Shown here one piece after another: positions 52,501 to 60,994 of a stretch of DNA of 64,000 nucleotides. The stretch covers positions 1,547,210 through 1,611,209 of the forward strand of contig NZ_KV917381.1 in NCBI RefSeq assembly GCF_002019795.1, written 5' to 3'. Under the pieces are notes generated by a model. The model saw only the letters and a program-made list of their open reading frames with translations. It did not search any database and was not told the DNA's origin. Position numbers and translations under genes: made by a program. This stretch comes from Bacillus alkalicellulosilyticus. GTDB lineage: Bacteria; Bacillota; Bacilli; Bacillales; Bacillaceae_F. Position 1 is the stretch's first letter. Each line of letters begins with the position of its first letter.

Positions 52501-54600
52501 ACGATAGCTCTTACGTCATCTATGGATGAAAAATCATTTACATTTACGATGCCAGATTCCGCTGACACAGAAGGACAATTTATCTTCTTCTTAGGTGGAC
52601 ATGATAGTGATGTGTTCCTTGATGATGTAAAAATGGTTCGCTTAACCAATAACAATGCAGGGTTATCGCTAGAAAATATTTTCCCATTAAAAAATGGTGA
52701 TTTTTCAAATGCTCTAGAAAATTGGTCGTCTCATGTTCAGGGCAATTACGATGGACCTTCTAGCGCAACAGTCTTGCATGAAAATGGTGCAGCGAAGGTA
52801 ACTATTAATCATGAAGGCACAAATCCATGGGACGTTATTCTCATGCAAGAAGGAATGACATTAAAACCTGGAAATACGTATGTTGTCCAATTCGATGTAA
52901 AATCATCAATTGACCGACAAATGGAAGTCGTTGTTGAAAACGCATCATATACACGTTTCCTATCTGAAAAAGTTGGGATTACAGATAACGTACAAACATT
53001 CACTTTTGAGTTTGACATGACAACAGAACAAACAGCAGGACTAAAGTTCCTATTAGGTAAAATAGATGGAGCAAATACAATTGCTAGCACGCATGATGTC
53101 ATTATTGATAATGTCCGTCTTGAGGTAAAAGGAGAGCGTGAAAAACTATTTTTGCTTCAAAATGGAGACTTTTCAACTGGTTTTGAAAATTGGAGTAAAC
53201 ACATTCAAGGAGAACATGAACCAGGTACATCGAGTGCGACAATTAATGTAGTCAATGGTGAGGCGAAGATAGCAGTAGCTAACGAAGGGTATGAGCCTTG
53301 GCATATTATTTTAATGCAAGAAGGATTGAATGCCCAAAAGGACCGACCATACGTATTGCAATTTGATGCACGCTCAACATCGAATCGTGGAATGGAAGTA
53401 GTCCTAGAGAATTCTGGGTACCACCGCTATTTCTCAGAGGTTATTCAGCTTAGTGAACAAGGAGAAACATATCGTTTTGAATTTGAAATGGATACAGATG
53501 ATACGGTTGACCTAAAATTTTTATTAGGGCAATTACAGGGCGCAGCGAAAGTAGGAATAGCTCATGACATCTTTATCGATAATGTAAGGTTAGAGGTAAA
53601 AGGTGCTCGTGAGGCACTTGGTGGCGGTGCTGGTGCCGACCCGGGAAATCCTACGGACCCTGTTGACCCAACAGACCCAGTAGATAAGGTTTGGAGAGAA
53701 GTTGGAGAAAATCTCTTAGTTGATGGCAGCTTTGAGACAACAACTTCATTTGGAGTGTCTCCAGATAACTTAGTTGATGGTTGGAATATCTTTAATATGG
53801 GTGTCCACGAAGCATGGGCTGGATTAGCTGATTTTTCTGTTCAAAATGGAAAACTAACAGCAAATATAAGGCAACCTGGCTGGGAATGGTGGCATATTCA
53901 ATTGTTACAAAACCCACATGTCACTAGTGGAACCTATAAAATTGAATTTGAAATGAGCTCAGACAGAGAGCGTCCTGTTTATGTTGAACTTGCTGGAACA
54001 GGAATTCAAACGTTTAATGTTGACCAAACGATGCGAACGTATGAAGCGATTGTTGAAGTGGCAACGGATGGAACGCATCAATTCTTAATGGGTTTAGGCA
54101 GACAATCAACAGATGTGCAACCAACTACACCTTATAATATTACGATTGATAATGTAAGACTAGTAGAGGTTGAGGAAGTAACTGGTCAAGAGCCAGGAGA
54201 TGGCGAAGGTCAAGAGCCAGGAGATGGCGAAGGTCAAGAACCAGGAGATGGCGAAGGTCAAGAACCAGGAGATGGCGAAGGTCAAGAACCAGGAGATGGT
54301 GAAGGTCAAGAACCAGGAGATGGCGAAGGTCAAGAACCAGGAGACGGTGAAGGTCAAGAACCAGGAGATGGCGAAGGTCAAGAGCCAGGAGATGGTGAAG
54401 GTCAAGAACCAGGAGACGGTGAAGGTCAAGAGCCAGGAGACAACGGGGGTAAACAACCTGGTAAAGGTGAGAGTCCTAAGAAAGACGAAAAAGAACTACC
54501 AAATACAGCAACAAATCTATACAATTGGTTGTTAATTGGTTTTACGTTAGTTCTTTGTGGAATGGTATTTTATCTACGAAGCAGAAAAACGTTAAACTAA
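49570..54600 (+). CDS. Cell-wall-anchored multimodular GH16 beta-glucanase
   Basis: The 1676-residue secreted enzyme is modular. Signal peptide (1-26); an N-terminal beta-rich domain (about 35-195) with DFNGDGQWD that may bind calcium; CBM4/9-like module 1 (about 214-376); Pro/Gly/Asp linker; GH16 catalytic domain (about 412-670) with the active site GEIDIMES (nucleophile Glu541, acid/base Glu546); four further beta modules (about 695-850, 865-1025, 1045-1190, 1195-1345); a last module (about 1372-1537) that closely repeats module 1; an 8-residue repeat linker (GQEPGDGE); and an anchor with ELPNTATN, membrane helix and basic tail, a LPxTA-type sortase signal. It likely cuts beta-1,3(1,4)-glucans such as laminarin or lichenan. 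cre sites upstream imply carbon control. Confidence 0.93.
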   Translation: MQKKWISIFLIFMLISSNFSFAVSAAPNASSNSLSTDTLYLVGGESARALSPQMGTQSYSDVLLSTAEKNTYVIENVNGVYNGSGNAISELFLNGLGVGIGIDAKVSYDFNGDGQWDRTEETNMMPTDGNTSPDTYESFVRELTYNVTGQSYSSFDNGTIMVEIWVRFGGENAQVKINASSNASKITFPYELTIGQKPGNGEEPEPTNPPQDEWVEIGDNLLQDGSFETTTSFGDPDNVVAGWNTFNMGIHEQWAGLANFAVVNNRLEVTVQQVGWEWWHIQLFQKPLQVSSGTYKIQFDMSSERERPVYVELVGSGTPIQSFTIDNSMKTYETIIDVETTGSYEFLMGLGRNGEDIEPATPYNMVIDNVKLIKVEKQSTPPGDGNEPGDGSDPGHGTDPGDNHPSDPDPLDPNWNLVWEDTFEGNELDTSKWTHDIGNGFVQPDGTFVPGWGNNELQSYQKENVSVQNGKLIIEGRPETVSDSRGTYNYTSGKIHTQGKFSQKYGKFEAKIKLPAGQGYWPAFWMMPENDVYGGWAASGEIDIMESAGGTPHKIGGAIHYGGQWPNNTYTARDYYFPEGKDITDFNVYSIEWEPGEIRWYVNGELYQKLDNWSSQGAGNAAPYAYPAPFDQEFYLILNLAIGGWYGGNPDGTTPFPGHMEVDYVRVYDLPEYREPVEPSFEVEPLPSGAKEPINGNLVYDNNFEQGFTTIRNATEVDNNWDPVNWNLVYINDFNGSATASVDQVGSDTFAKVDITNGGNQPYAVQLIQNVTLGKGRWYQLTFDAKSSTNRTMNVKVGGGPERGYSAYSPSRDFSLTSEVQTYELAFQMQQDSDVAARLELNMGLNTNPVWIGNVKIEEIEALDPFNENGPKAPLTNGNHVYNGTFDQGRMDRMTFWNFVTDGSDAVATVSEKSRELKVEFTDGGANPEAIQVIQKGMNLLANDEYKVTFNARASENREIQVALVSKDGEVNYSGTNTIALTSSMDEKSFTFTMPDSADTEGQFIFFLGGHDSDVFLDDVKMVRLTNNNAGLSLENIFPLKNGDFSNALENWSSHVQGNYDGPSSATVLHENGAAKVTINHEGTNPWDVILMQEGMTLKPGNTYVVQFDVKSSIDRQMEVVVENASYTRFLSEKVGITDNVQTFTFEFDMTTEQTAGLKFLLGKIDGANTIASTHDVIIDNVRLEVKGEREKLFLLQNGDFSTGFENWSKHIQGEHEPGTSSATINVVNGEAKIAVANEGYEPWHIILMQEGLNAQKDRPYVLQFDARSTSNRGMEVVLENSGYHRYFSEVIQLSEQGETYRFEFEMDTDDTVDLKFLLGQLQGAAKVGIAHDIFIDNVRLEVKGAREALGGGAGADPGNPTDPVDPTDPVDKVWREVGENLLVDGSFETTTSFGVSPDNLVDGWNIFNMGVHEAWAGLADFSVQNGKLTANIRQPGWEWWHIQLLQNPHVTSGTYKIEFEMSSDRERPVYVELAGTGIQTFNVDQTMRTYEAIVEVATDGTHQFLMGLGRQSTDVQPTTPYNITIDNVRLVEVEEVTGQEPGDGEGQEPGDGEGQEPGDGEGQEPGDGEGQEPGDGEGQEPGDGEGQEPGDGEGQEPGDGEGQEPGDGEGQEPGDGEGQEPGDNGGKQPGKGESPKKDEKELPNTATNLYNWLLIGFTLVLCGMVFYLRSRKTLN
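54184..54447 (+). repeat. In-frame 24-bp tandem repeat (GQEPGDGE linker)
   Basis: Eleven units of 24 bp start at 54184 and every 24 bases on to 54424. Ten code GQEPGDGE, the last GQEPGDNG. DNA units differ only at third positions (GAA/GAG, GGC/GGT). The linker lifts the enzyme through the wall. The open frames on the other strand and phase are by-products. Confidence 0.95.
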
Positions 54601-54618
54601 AGGATTAACTATTACATT

Positions 54619-54664
54619 GGGCATCCCGAAGGTGTAATTCATGACCTTTGTGGATGCCTTTACT
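54619..54664 (+). terminator. Terminator after the glucanase gene
   Basis: GGCATCC with AAGGT pairs with ACCTT and GGATGCC, followed by TTTACTG. Confidence 0.75.
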
Positions 54665-54716
54665 GTTATAAAGGAAAACGTTCCATTAGAATAGAATATA
54701 AAGGAAGGTGTTCTTG

Positions 54717-55149
54717 ATGAAAAAAAAAACAATTTAGATATGAAACGAAAGTTCCAGCACAACATGATGAGGTTTGGGAGTTTTTCAGTAAACCAGCAAA
54801 CTTAGTAAAAATAACAAGTTTCCCCAAAGTAACTATAGAAGGTGAACCGTCGACTAAAGAAGGGGAAATCGTAAAATTAAAGCTTAATTTTTATTTAGGA
54901 AATACACGCTGGAACTCTATCATTACCGATGTTGTGCATAAACAGTCCTTTACTGATAAGGGCGAAGTCATTCCATTCCCATTTACCTACTGGGAGCACA
55001 CTCATCGATTCATTCAAGAAGGTGACCAGACAAAAATGACAGATACGGTAATTTACGCTGCCAGAGTTCCATCTATAGTTGTAACACCGATATTACAAGG
55101 AATGTTTAAAGGAAGAGAAAAGGCAATTAAGCAATATTTTTCAAATTAG
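54717..55149 (+). pseudogene. SRPBCC (START-like) protein, frameshifted at a poly-A tract
   Basis: The ATG at 54717 follows AAGGAAGGTG, but runs through ten A residues (54720-54729) into a TAG after six codons. With nine A, it would read MKKKQFRYETKVPAQHDEVW and continue without a stop for about 143 residues to the TAA/TAG at 55149. The product shows the SRPBCC pattern: QFRYETKVPAQHDEVWEFFSKPANLVKIT near the start, PFTYWEHTHRF and a C-terminal helix. So either the gene is off by one base in a homopolymer, is restored by slippage, or the base count is a sequencing error. Confidence 0.8.
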
Positions 55150-55176
55150 AAGGTAGTGGGAGAGAGGTAGATTGTA

Positions 55177-55650
55177 GTGAATCGCAAAGCGTTGGTGTTC
55201 ACATTTTGTATGTTGTTCTTTTTCTTGTTACTAGGTTTTTATATCATTAATCCATATTTATATAACGGAATACTAGTTGATTGGGTGTTTTTCTTTCCCA
55301 TTATCATTGGACTGGTCTTATGCTTTGGAGTTAAAAAGGGCAATCAAAAAGCGACTGTTGTTAATGTCATATTATTAATAGCCATTCCAACAGTCTTTCT
55401 GATGACAAAACCGTTATCTTATGAAGAAGGAAAAGAGCTCATCAGGCAATATGCTGATGAACCCTTTGAATTTAACGAAGACCAGTTTTTCTCTGCTCCA
55501 ATAGAAGAAAGTAACTCTTTCTTTGTCAGGCCGTATGTTTATTATTATTCAGTCTTTGATGCGGAGAATGAGTATTTCTTCATTGTATATCCTTCTAGTA
55601 GCGAAGTCGTACAGCTTGAAGAGGACTTTTTTCTTGATTGGCGGAAATAA
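55177..55650 (+). CDS. Unknown membrane protein
   Basis: The 157-residue product has three hydrophobic segments (FTFCMLFFFLLLGFYII, WVFFFPIIIGLVLCFG, VVNVILLIAIPTVFLM), then a 75-residue acidic extracytoplasmic part rich in Tyr and Phe. I do not recognise it. GAGAGAGGTAG precedes the GTG start. It follows the SRPBCC gene closely, perhaps in one unit. Confidence 0.65.
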   Translation: MNRKALVFTFCMLFFFLLLGFYIINPYLYNGILVDWVFFFPIIIGLVLCFGVKKGNQKATVVNVILLIAIPTVFLMTKPLSYEEGKELIRQYADEPFEFNEDQFFSAPIEESNSFFVRPYVYYYSVFDAENEYFFIVYPSSSEVVQLEEDFFLDWRK

Positions 55651-55742
55651 CAACTGTGCCGACATAAAGCTACTTATATCTTCTTAACAAATAAGGAATC
55701 TTCTGTCCGCTAACGTTATTCCTAGACTACTCGAAATGAATT

Positions 55743-56762
55743 TTACCATCCGGTTTCATATTGTGCAGGGGCTTTCAAGGTAAAACCTAGTTCATTGGCG
55801 GCTAGGCGAGGCCAGTACGGGTCTCTTAATAACTCCCGGCCTAAAAAGATTACATCGGCTCGGCCGTTTTGAACGATTTCCTCTGCTTGTAGACCGGAAG
55901 TAATTAAACCAACCGCTCCTGTAGCGATTTCAGATTCCATTTTAATACGTTCAGCAAATCGGACTTGATATCCTGGGAATGTATGAATTGGTGCGGGAAC
56001 TACTCCGCCGGAACTACAGTCAATTAAATCAATGCCTTGTTCTTTCATCCACTTCGCATAAGTAATGAACGTTTCTATCGATGTTCCATTTTCAGCATAT
56101 TCAGATGCAGAAATACGAACGAATAATGGTCCATCCCACACCGTTTTTACTTCCTGTATGACTTCTTTTAAAAATTGATAGCGCTTTTCTTCATTCCCAC
56201 CATACTCGTCTGTTCTTTGATTTGTAAGTGGGGAGAGAAATTCGTTTATTAAGTATCCATGAGCAGCGTGAATTTCGATAATATCAAAGCCTGCAGCTTT
56301 TGCTCTGACAGCGCCTTCCTTAAAAGCGTTTATCGTTTCTTCAATATCTTCTTTCGACATTTCTGTTGGAACTTTCATGTCCTCATTAAAAGGAATTGCT
56401 GAAGGGGCATAAATTGTACCGTCAAGTTCAGCCTTACGTCCGGCATGAGCAAGCTGAATAGCTGCTTTAGAACCGTATTGGTGTACTCCATTGACAATTC
56501 GTCGTAAACCTTCAATGTGCTCATCATTCCAGATTCCTAAGTCGCGGTCAGAGATTCGACCTTGAGGCAAAACTGCAGTAGCCTCAACCATGATTAAACC
56601 GACTTGGCCTACAGCACGACTAGTATAATGAACAAAGTGAAAGTCAGTCACCTTTCCATCTAGTCCTGTAGCAGAATACATACACATTGGCGACATCACA
56701 ATTCGATTAGGTAATGTCACATTTTTTATTTGATATGATGAAAAAAGGGCAGGTGTGTTCAT
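55743..56762 (-). CDS. namA: NADPH dehydrogenase NamA (YqjM, old yellow enzyme)
   Basis: The 339-residue flavoprotein has the class of YqjM: MSPMCMYS with the FMN-tuning Cys, [11 protein letters not shown], the substrate-binding pair in [28 protein letters not shown] and [10 protein letters not shown]. It reduces activated C=C bonds in unsaturated aldehydes, ketones and nitro compounds, probably in detoxification. Ribosome site GGAGAA upstream on the minus strand. It stands alone. Confidence 0.96.
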   Translation of the reverse strand: MNTPALFSSYQIKNVTLPNRIVMSPMCMYSATGLDGKVTDFHFVHYTSRAVGQVGLIMVEATAVLPQGRISDRDLGIWNDEHIEGLRRIVNGVHQYGSKAAIQLAHAGRKAELDGTIYAPSAIPFNEDMKVPTEMSKEDIEETINAFKEGAVRAKAAGFDIIEIHAAHGYLINEFLSPLTNQRTDEYGGNEEKRYQFLKEVIQEVKTVWDGPLFVRISASEYAENGTSIETFITYAKWMKEQGIDLIDCSSGGVVPAPIHTFPGYQVRFAERIKMESEIATGAVGLITSGLQAEEIVQNGRADVIFLGRELLRDPYWPRLAANELGFTLKAPAQYETGW

Positions 56763-56905
56763 AGTAATTCTCCATTCTGTAAAAAGTTATGTTGTTATTG
56801 AGAAGAGAGCGGTTGGTGCGCAACTTCCTTCTAAGAAAGAGAGTACCATGTTTTTTGGAGAAAACAAAATAGACAGCCTCATAGGCTGCCTATTAGTCTA
56901 CTATG

Positions 56906-57343
56906 TTATTTTTTTTGTAGGTGGCGATTAATGAGTGCTAGAATGGACCGTCTCGTAAGAATCCCTTTGAAAGAATCATCATCATCTACGATACAGATAA
57001 ATGGATGATTAATAGACATTGCCAATGCCCGCGCGAATGTTCCGTTTTTACTAATCCAAGGAATCTTTTTATCCATGACATCTTCTACTCTCTTTTCATG
57101 TAGTCTTTCCATTTCAATCCGTTCTAATCCAAGGATAGAGTCTAAAATGAGAGCTTTACTAATTTGTCCATGAAGTTTATACTGTGCATCCAATACGGGG
57201 ATAGCTGAGTAACCGGATTTAATGAGAACTAGTAGTGCGTGGTCAAGAGGATTACCGAGTTGAACATGAGCAACCTTATCAGAAGAAATCATCAGTTCTT
57301 GAATCTCGTTGTCCATAATATTACTGTCAGTTAACTTTTGCAT
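56906..57343 (-). CDS. darB: c-di-AMP-binding CBS-domain protein DarB/CbpB (YkuL)
   Basis: The 145-residue protein consists of two CBS domains (MISSDKVAHVQLGNPLDHALLVLIKSGYSAIPVLD and VMDKKIPWISKNGTFARAL to FKGILTRRSIL). It follows YkuL along its length, which binds c-di-AMP and, when free, stimulates the (p)ppGpp synthetase Rel and pyruvate carboxylase. The start at MQKLTDSN gives the family N-terminus; further in-frame starts at 57352 and 57355 exist. Confidence 0.9.
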   Translation of the reverse strand: MQKLTDSNIMDNEIQELMISSDKVAHVQLGNPLDHALLVLIKSGYSAIPVLDAQYKLHGQISKALILDSILGLERIEMERLHEKRVEDVMDKKIPWISKNGTFARALAMSINHPFICIVDDDDSFKGILTRRSILALINRHLQKK

Positions 57344-57384
57344 GTCAGGCATCACTCTTCTCTCTTATTTTCCTAACCAATATA

Positions 57385-57434
57385 ATAGTAGGTTGAAAGA
57401 TAAGTTTTGTCAAGGATGGTTGTAAGCGTTTGCA
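57385..57434 (-). promoter_or_regulatory. darB promoter with upstream cre site
   Basis: On the minus strand TTGACA (57413-57408) and TACTAT (57390-57385) are 17 bases apart. TTGTAAGCGTTTGCA on the plus strand (57420-57434) fits the cre consensus WTGNAANCGNWNNCW and lies just upstream of the -35 box, a position typical of activation. Confidence 0.55.
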
Positions 57435-57535
57435 ATATAAAGTATATGCAAACAATGAAAAACAATGACAACTATGCTTAATCTTTCTAAAAGAGGACAA
57501 CACTAGAAGTAAGTAATTGATCGAGGTGACATGAT

Positions 57536-57778
57536 ATGCATACAAAACAAACAGTGAAGTACATATGTGAAAAATACCCTTCAGGGAACCAGTATTATTA
57601 TAAAAAAGAAGTGATCACACATGATAACTGGAAAAACCTTCAATCCTTGACATGGTCTAGACCAAGGCCTATTTCAGAAAAAACGTTTATCCAACGAAAG
57701 AATGAAGGATATACAGTGGAAGTTATCATTCACAAAAAGAAACCAGCTGAGATAATACCGTTTATAAAAAAGAAATAA
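57536..57778 (+). CDS. Unknown small basic protein
   Basis: The 80-residue product is basic with many Tyr, Lys and Trp residues (CEKYPSGNQYYYKKEVITHDNWKNLQ), no signal or membrane segment. GAGGTG is 9 bases before the ATG. I know no family. Confidence 0.6.
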   Translation: MHTKQTVKYICEKYPSGNQYYYKKEVITHDNWKNLQSLTWSRPRPISEKTFIQRKNEGYTVEVIIHKKKPAEIIPFIKKK

Positions 57779-57854
57779 AAGAGGGGAGAAGTGTTGGTGC
57801 TTCCCCTCATATTATGGTATGTTAAACCCGTTATACATAGAAAGAAGGGAACTT

Positions 57855-58616
57855 ATGAAAACGTATCTATGCCTTTTAATTTTACCGCTTTTATTGTTAA
57901 GTGGATGTAATTTAGTACAAGTCGAAGAGCAACAAACAGTCACGCTTCCAGCCGAGGAAATAACGGCACTTCAATTGGACTTAGCTGAAGGGAATGCTGA
58001 GATTATTGGTGAAGATGGCCGTTCAGAGATTGAGGTGTTAGCTACCTTTTTTGCTTACGGTGAAGAGGAAGAGGAAGCACTAGCTTTTCAAAAAGAAAAC
58101 CTATCACTTGAATTAACAAAAGAAAATGAAACTGCTTTTTTACGTACGTCGATTTACCGTAGAGACCAAACGACAAATGATGGGCTTGTTCATGTAAAAG
58201 TCTATGCTCCGAGCTCTGTCGCTGTTCAAGTTAGACAGCACGCTGGAAGCTTACACCTTAGTCATATGAATAACAGCATTGCCCTCGACCATGGAGCAGG
58301 GGCAATTGAATTATCTCAAATTACAGGCTCGATTAAAATTACGGATGGTGGAGGGTATATCAATGCAACGGATATTTTTGGTGACCTTCAAGTAAATAAT
58401 GCTTCAGGCAATCTTTCTATAGAACGAATGAAGGGAAATGCTTCTCTCACAGTTGGAAAAGGTGAGACAACTGTGCGAGGGGTAGCGGGGGATGTAACTG
58501 TACGGAGTGGACAAGATGATATAACAATTGATGATGTGAATGGAAATGTGACGATTCTGGAGAATTATGCTGGTGAGATTATGATCACCAATGTAACCGG
58601 AACGATTACACAATAG
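57855..58616 (+). CDS. DUF4097-type beta-helical lipoprotein
   Basis: The 253-residue protein has a lipoprotein signal with LLLLSGCN (Cys lipidated). The mature part has the repeating short strands of DUF4097 (putative adhesin): SLHLSHMNNSIALDHGAGAIELSQITGSI, LSIERMKGNASL, VTVRSGQDDITIDDVNGNV. It would form a right-handed beta structure on the membrane surface. Role unknown. AAGAAGGGAA supports the ATG at 57855 over one at 57819. Confidence 0.85.
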   Translation: MKTYLCLLILPLLLLSGCNLVQVEEQQTVTLPAEEITALQLDLAEGNAEIIGEDGRSEIEVLATFFAYGEEEEEALAFQKENLSLELTKENETAFLRTSIYRRDQTTNDGLVHVKVYAPSSVAVQVRQHAGSLHLSHMNNSIALDHGAGAIELSQITGSIKITDGGGYINATDIFGDLQVNNASGNLSIERMKGNASLTVGKGETTVRGVAGDVTVRSGQDDITIDDVNGNVTILENYAGEIMITNVTGTITQ

Positions 58617-58652
58617 CGAACAAATCACAGTGTAATACTATGGATAAAAAAG

Positions 58653-58698
58653 AAGTTGTCATGATTAGGGAATAGCACCTATCATGGCAACTTTTTTG
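58653..58698. terminator. Two-way terminator after the DUF4097 gene
   Basis: AAGTTGTCATGAT-AGG pairs with CCT-ATCATGGCAACTT. T runs stand on the right and A runs on the left. Confidence 0.85.
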
Positions 58699-58706
58699 GG
58701 TGAAAA

Positions 58707-58797
58707 GGTATAGTATTGTCCTCAAGGACAGTTGTTGATGTAAGCCTACTATACCACAATCATTTTGTGTAGCCCTTTATCTAAAAGGGATTTGCTA
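58707..58797. other. Unidentified structured element upstream of cysH
   Basis: GGTATAGTA (58707-58715) pairs perfectly with TACTATACC (58747-58755) and encloses a TGTCC-TCAA-GGACA hairpin (58717-58730). A second hairpin, CCCTTT/AAAGGG, follows near 58773. It lies before the cysH promoter, so it is not the cysH leader. The remainder of the 58617-59056 gap has the promoter, two direct copies of AGCTATTAT (near 58926 and 58950) and no S-box, T-box or other riboswitch that I recognise. Confidence 0.4.
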
Positions 58798-58849
58798 TAA
58801 AGAAAGAAGATGTGCATAATTTTAATTCGTAAATTAGGCAAATGAACAG

Positions 58850-58878
58850 TTGACGAATGGGGTAAGGACCGATATAAT
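58850..58878 (+). promoter_or_regulatory. Promoter of the cysH operon
   Basis: TTGACG (58850-58855) and TATAAT (58873-58878) are 17 bases apart. The untranslated leader is about 170 bases. Confidence 0.65.
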
Positions 58879-59056
58879 TCTATTAAACTTATAATCCTGA
58901 TGAAAATACAAGGAATTAAAAAAGAAGCTATTATACTGTGTGAATTATGAGCTATTATGCTTGAACTGGGCGCGCTTTTATCTGTACATACGCATACACC
59001 TATAATAGTGGTTTCAAATAACAGGAAAAAATGAATTTTTTTAAAGGAGGGTTCCT

Positions 59057-59770
59057 ATGAGTACACCGACATTCTCGACAATTACTGAGGAACAATATAA
59101 AGAATTAAATGACGTCCAGTTAGCAAGAAAAGATGCGATTGAGGTATTAAAATGGGCATATAACACGTATGCAGATGATATCGTGTACGCTTGTAGCTTC
59201 GGCGCAGAGGGAATGGTCTTAATTGATTTAATTAGTAAAGTGAAAAAAGATGCAACGATTGTCTTCCTCGATACGGATTTTCATTTTAAAGAGACATATG
59301 AACTTATAGAAGAAGTAAAGGCGAAATACCCAACATTAAACATTAAACTGTTAAAACCTGAATTAACTCCCGAGCAGCAAACAGAAGAGCATGGAGCAGA
59401 GCTTTGGAAAACGAACCCCGACCAATGCTGTAGTTTGCGAAAGCTTGTTCCACTTGAAAATGAGCTTTCAAAATATAGCGCGTGGATTTCTGGATTGCGA
59501 AGAGAGCAATCTGAAACAAGAAAAAATACTCAGTATGTAAACATTGACAAGCGCTTTAAATCAATTAAAGTGTGTCCCTTAATTCATTGGACGTGGGAAG
59601 AAGTATGGATGTATATCCGCCTTCACAAACTTCCTTATAATAAACTTCATGACCAAAACTATCCAAGCATTGGATGTGAAAACTGTACTAAACCAGTAGC
59701 TGACGGTGGAGATTCTCGTGAAGGTCGATGGTCAAGCAGCAATAAAACAGAATGTGGATTGCATCAATAA
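59057..59770 (+). CDS. cysH: Phosphoadenylyl/adenylyl-sulfate reductase
   Basis: The 237-residue thioredoxin-dependent enzyme reduces (P)APS to sulfite. It has [16 protein letters not shown] (PP-loop), two cysteine pairs, DQCCSLRK and GCENC, which hold a [4Fe-4S] cluster, and the catalytic Cys in the terminal ECGLHQ. The cluster pairs place it with the Bacillus/plant type that takes APS as well as PAPS. AAAGGAGGG is 6 bases before the ATG. First gene of the sulfate operon. Confidence 0.96.
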   Translation: MSTPTFSTITEEQYKELNDVQLARKDAIEVLKWAYNTYADDIVYACSFGAEGMVLIDLISKVKKDATIVFLDTDFHFKETYELIEEVKAKYPTLNIKLLKPELTPEQQTEEHGAELWKTNPDQCCSLRKLVPLENELSKYSAWISGLRREQSETRKNTQYVNIDKRFKSIKVCPLIHWTWEEVWMYIRLHKLPYNKLHDQNYPSIGCENCTKPVADGGDSREGRWSSSNKTECGLHQ

Positions 59771-59819
59771 CAAATAACTATAAGAAGCATGCAAAGATTA
59801 TGAAGGAGTGGAGAAAAAG

Positions 59820-60965
59820 ATGAGTGTTAGTCAACCCCATGGAGGAACATTAATTAATCGATTAAATGAGGCATATGACCTGTCAAATGCCAAGAAAGAA
59901 GTAGAGTTAGATGATTTTGCTTTATCTGATTTGGAATTGATCGGAAACGGAGCGTTTAGCCCGCTAACTGGCTTTTTATCAGAAGCAGATTACCAATCCG
60001 TTGTAGAAAACATGAGACTTGCTGATGGTACGGTGTGGAGCATTCCAATTACGTTACCAGTTACCGAAGAAGTAGCAAACCAACTAGAAATTGGTGAAGA
60101 AGTAAAGCTTGTTAAGGATGGTATTGTTTATGGGGTGATTGAGTTAACTGAAAAGTTCATCCCAAATAAAGAAAAAGAAGCAGAAAATGTATACCGTACA
60201 ACAGATTTAGCTCATCCTGGTGTTAAAAAATTGTTTGAGCGTCCAAATGTGTACTTAGCAGGACCAATTACACAAGTGAATCGCGTGGAGCAAGAGCGCT
60301 TTAAAGAATTTTATTTAGACCCAACCGAGACAAGAGCTCAATTTAAAGAGTTAGGCTGGAAACGTGTTGTTGGTTTTCAAACGAGAAATCCAGTACACCG
60401 TGCTCATGAATATATTCAAAAATCAGCATTAGAAATCGTCGATGGCTTGTTTTTAAATCCATTAGTTGGTGAAACGAAGTCAGATGATATTCCTGCAGAT
60501 GTTAGAATGGAAAGTTATCAAGTATTGTTAGAAAATTACTACCCGAAAAATCGCGTATTTTTAGCTGTATTCCCAGCTGCGATGAGATATGCAGGTCCAA
60601 GAGAAGCGATTTTTCATGCGATGGTACGTAAAAACTACGGATGTACTCACTTTATTGTAGGACGTGACCATGCGGGTGTAGGTGATTACTATGGTACGTA
60701 TGATGCGCAGTTAATTTTCTCAAACTTCACTGAAGATGAGCTAGGCATCCTACCATTATTCTTTGAACATAGTTTTTATTGCAAAAAGTGCGGCAATATG
60801 GCATCGACAAAAACGTGCCCGCATTCTAAAGAAGACCATGTCATTCTTTCAGGAACAAAAGTACGTGAAATGTTAGCAAACGGTCTTACTCCGCCGCCAG
60901 AGTTTAGTCGTGCAGAGGTCGTTGAAGTATTAATTAGAGGAATGCGGTCTAAAGTACAGGCATAA
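59820..60965 (+). CDS. sat: Sulfate adenylyltransferase (ATP sulfurylase)
   Basis: The 381-residue enzyme makes APS from sulfate and ATP. The motifs [27 protein letters not shown] and a zinc-type [15 protein letters not shown] are present. No APS-kinase domain is fused. AAGGAG is 11 bases before the ATG at 59820; a GTG at 59808 is the alternative. Confidence 0.96.
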   Translation: MSVSQPHGGTLINRLNEAYDLSNAKKEVELDDFALSDLELIGNGAFSPLTGFLSEADYQSVVENMRLADGTVWSIPITLPVTEEVANQLEIGEEVKLVKDGIVYGVIELTEKFIPNKEKEAENVYRTTDLAHPGVKKLFERPNVYLAGPITQVNRVEQERFKEFYLDPTETRAQFKELGWKRVVGFQTRNPVHRAHEYIQKSALEIVDGLFLNPLVGETKSDDIPADVRMESYQVLLENYYPKNRVFLAVFPAAMRYAGPREAIFHAMVRKNYGCTHFIVGRDHAGVGDYYGTYDAQLIFSNFTEDELGILPLFFEHSFYCKKCGNMASTKTCPHSKEDHVILSGTKVREMLANGLTPPPEFSRAEVVEVLIRGMRSKVQA

Positions 60966-60994
60966 ATGACCGAAGTAGAGAAGGGTGAGGATTT

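Noticed and set aside
54160-54535. Extra open frames and CRISPR-like pattern in the glucanase tail
   Set aside because: The 24-bp units are a coding linker; the other frames are by-products and no spacers exist.
58879-59056. SAM (S-box) or T-box riboswitch before cysH
   Set aside because: B. subtilis cysH has an S-box, so I searched the leader for GGNGGAGGGA/GGCAACC and for AGGGTGGNACCGCG; neither is present.
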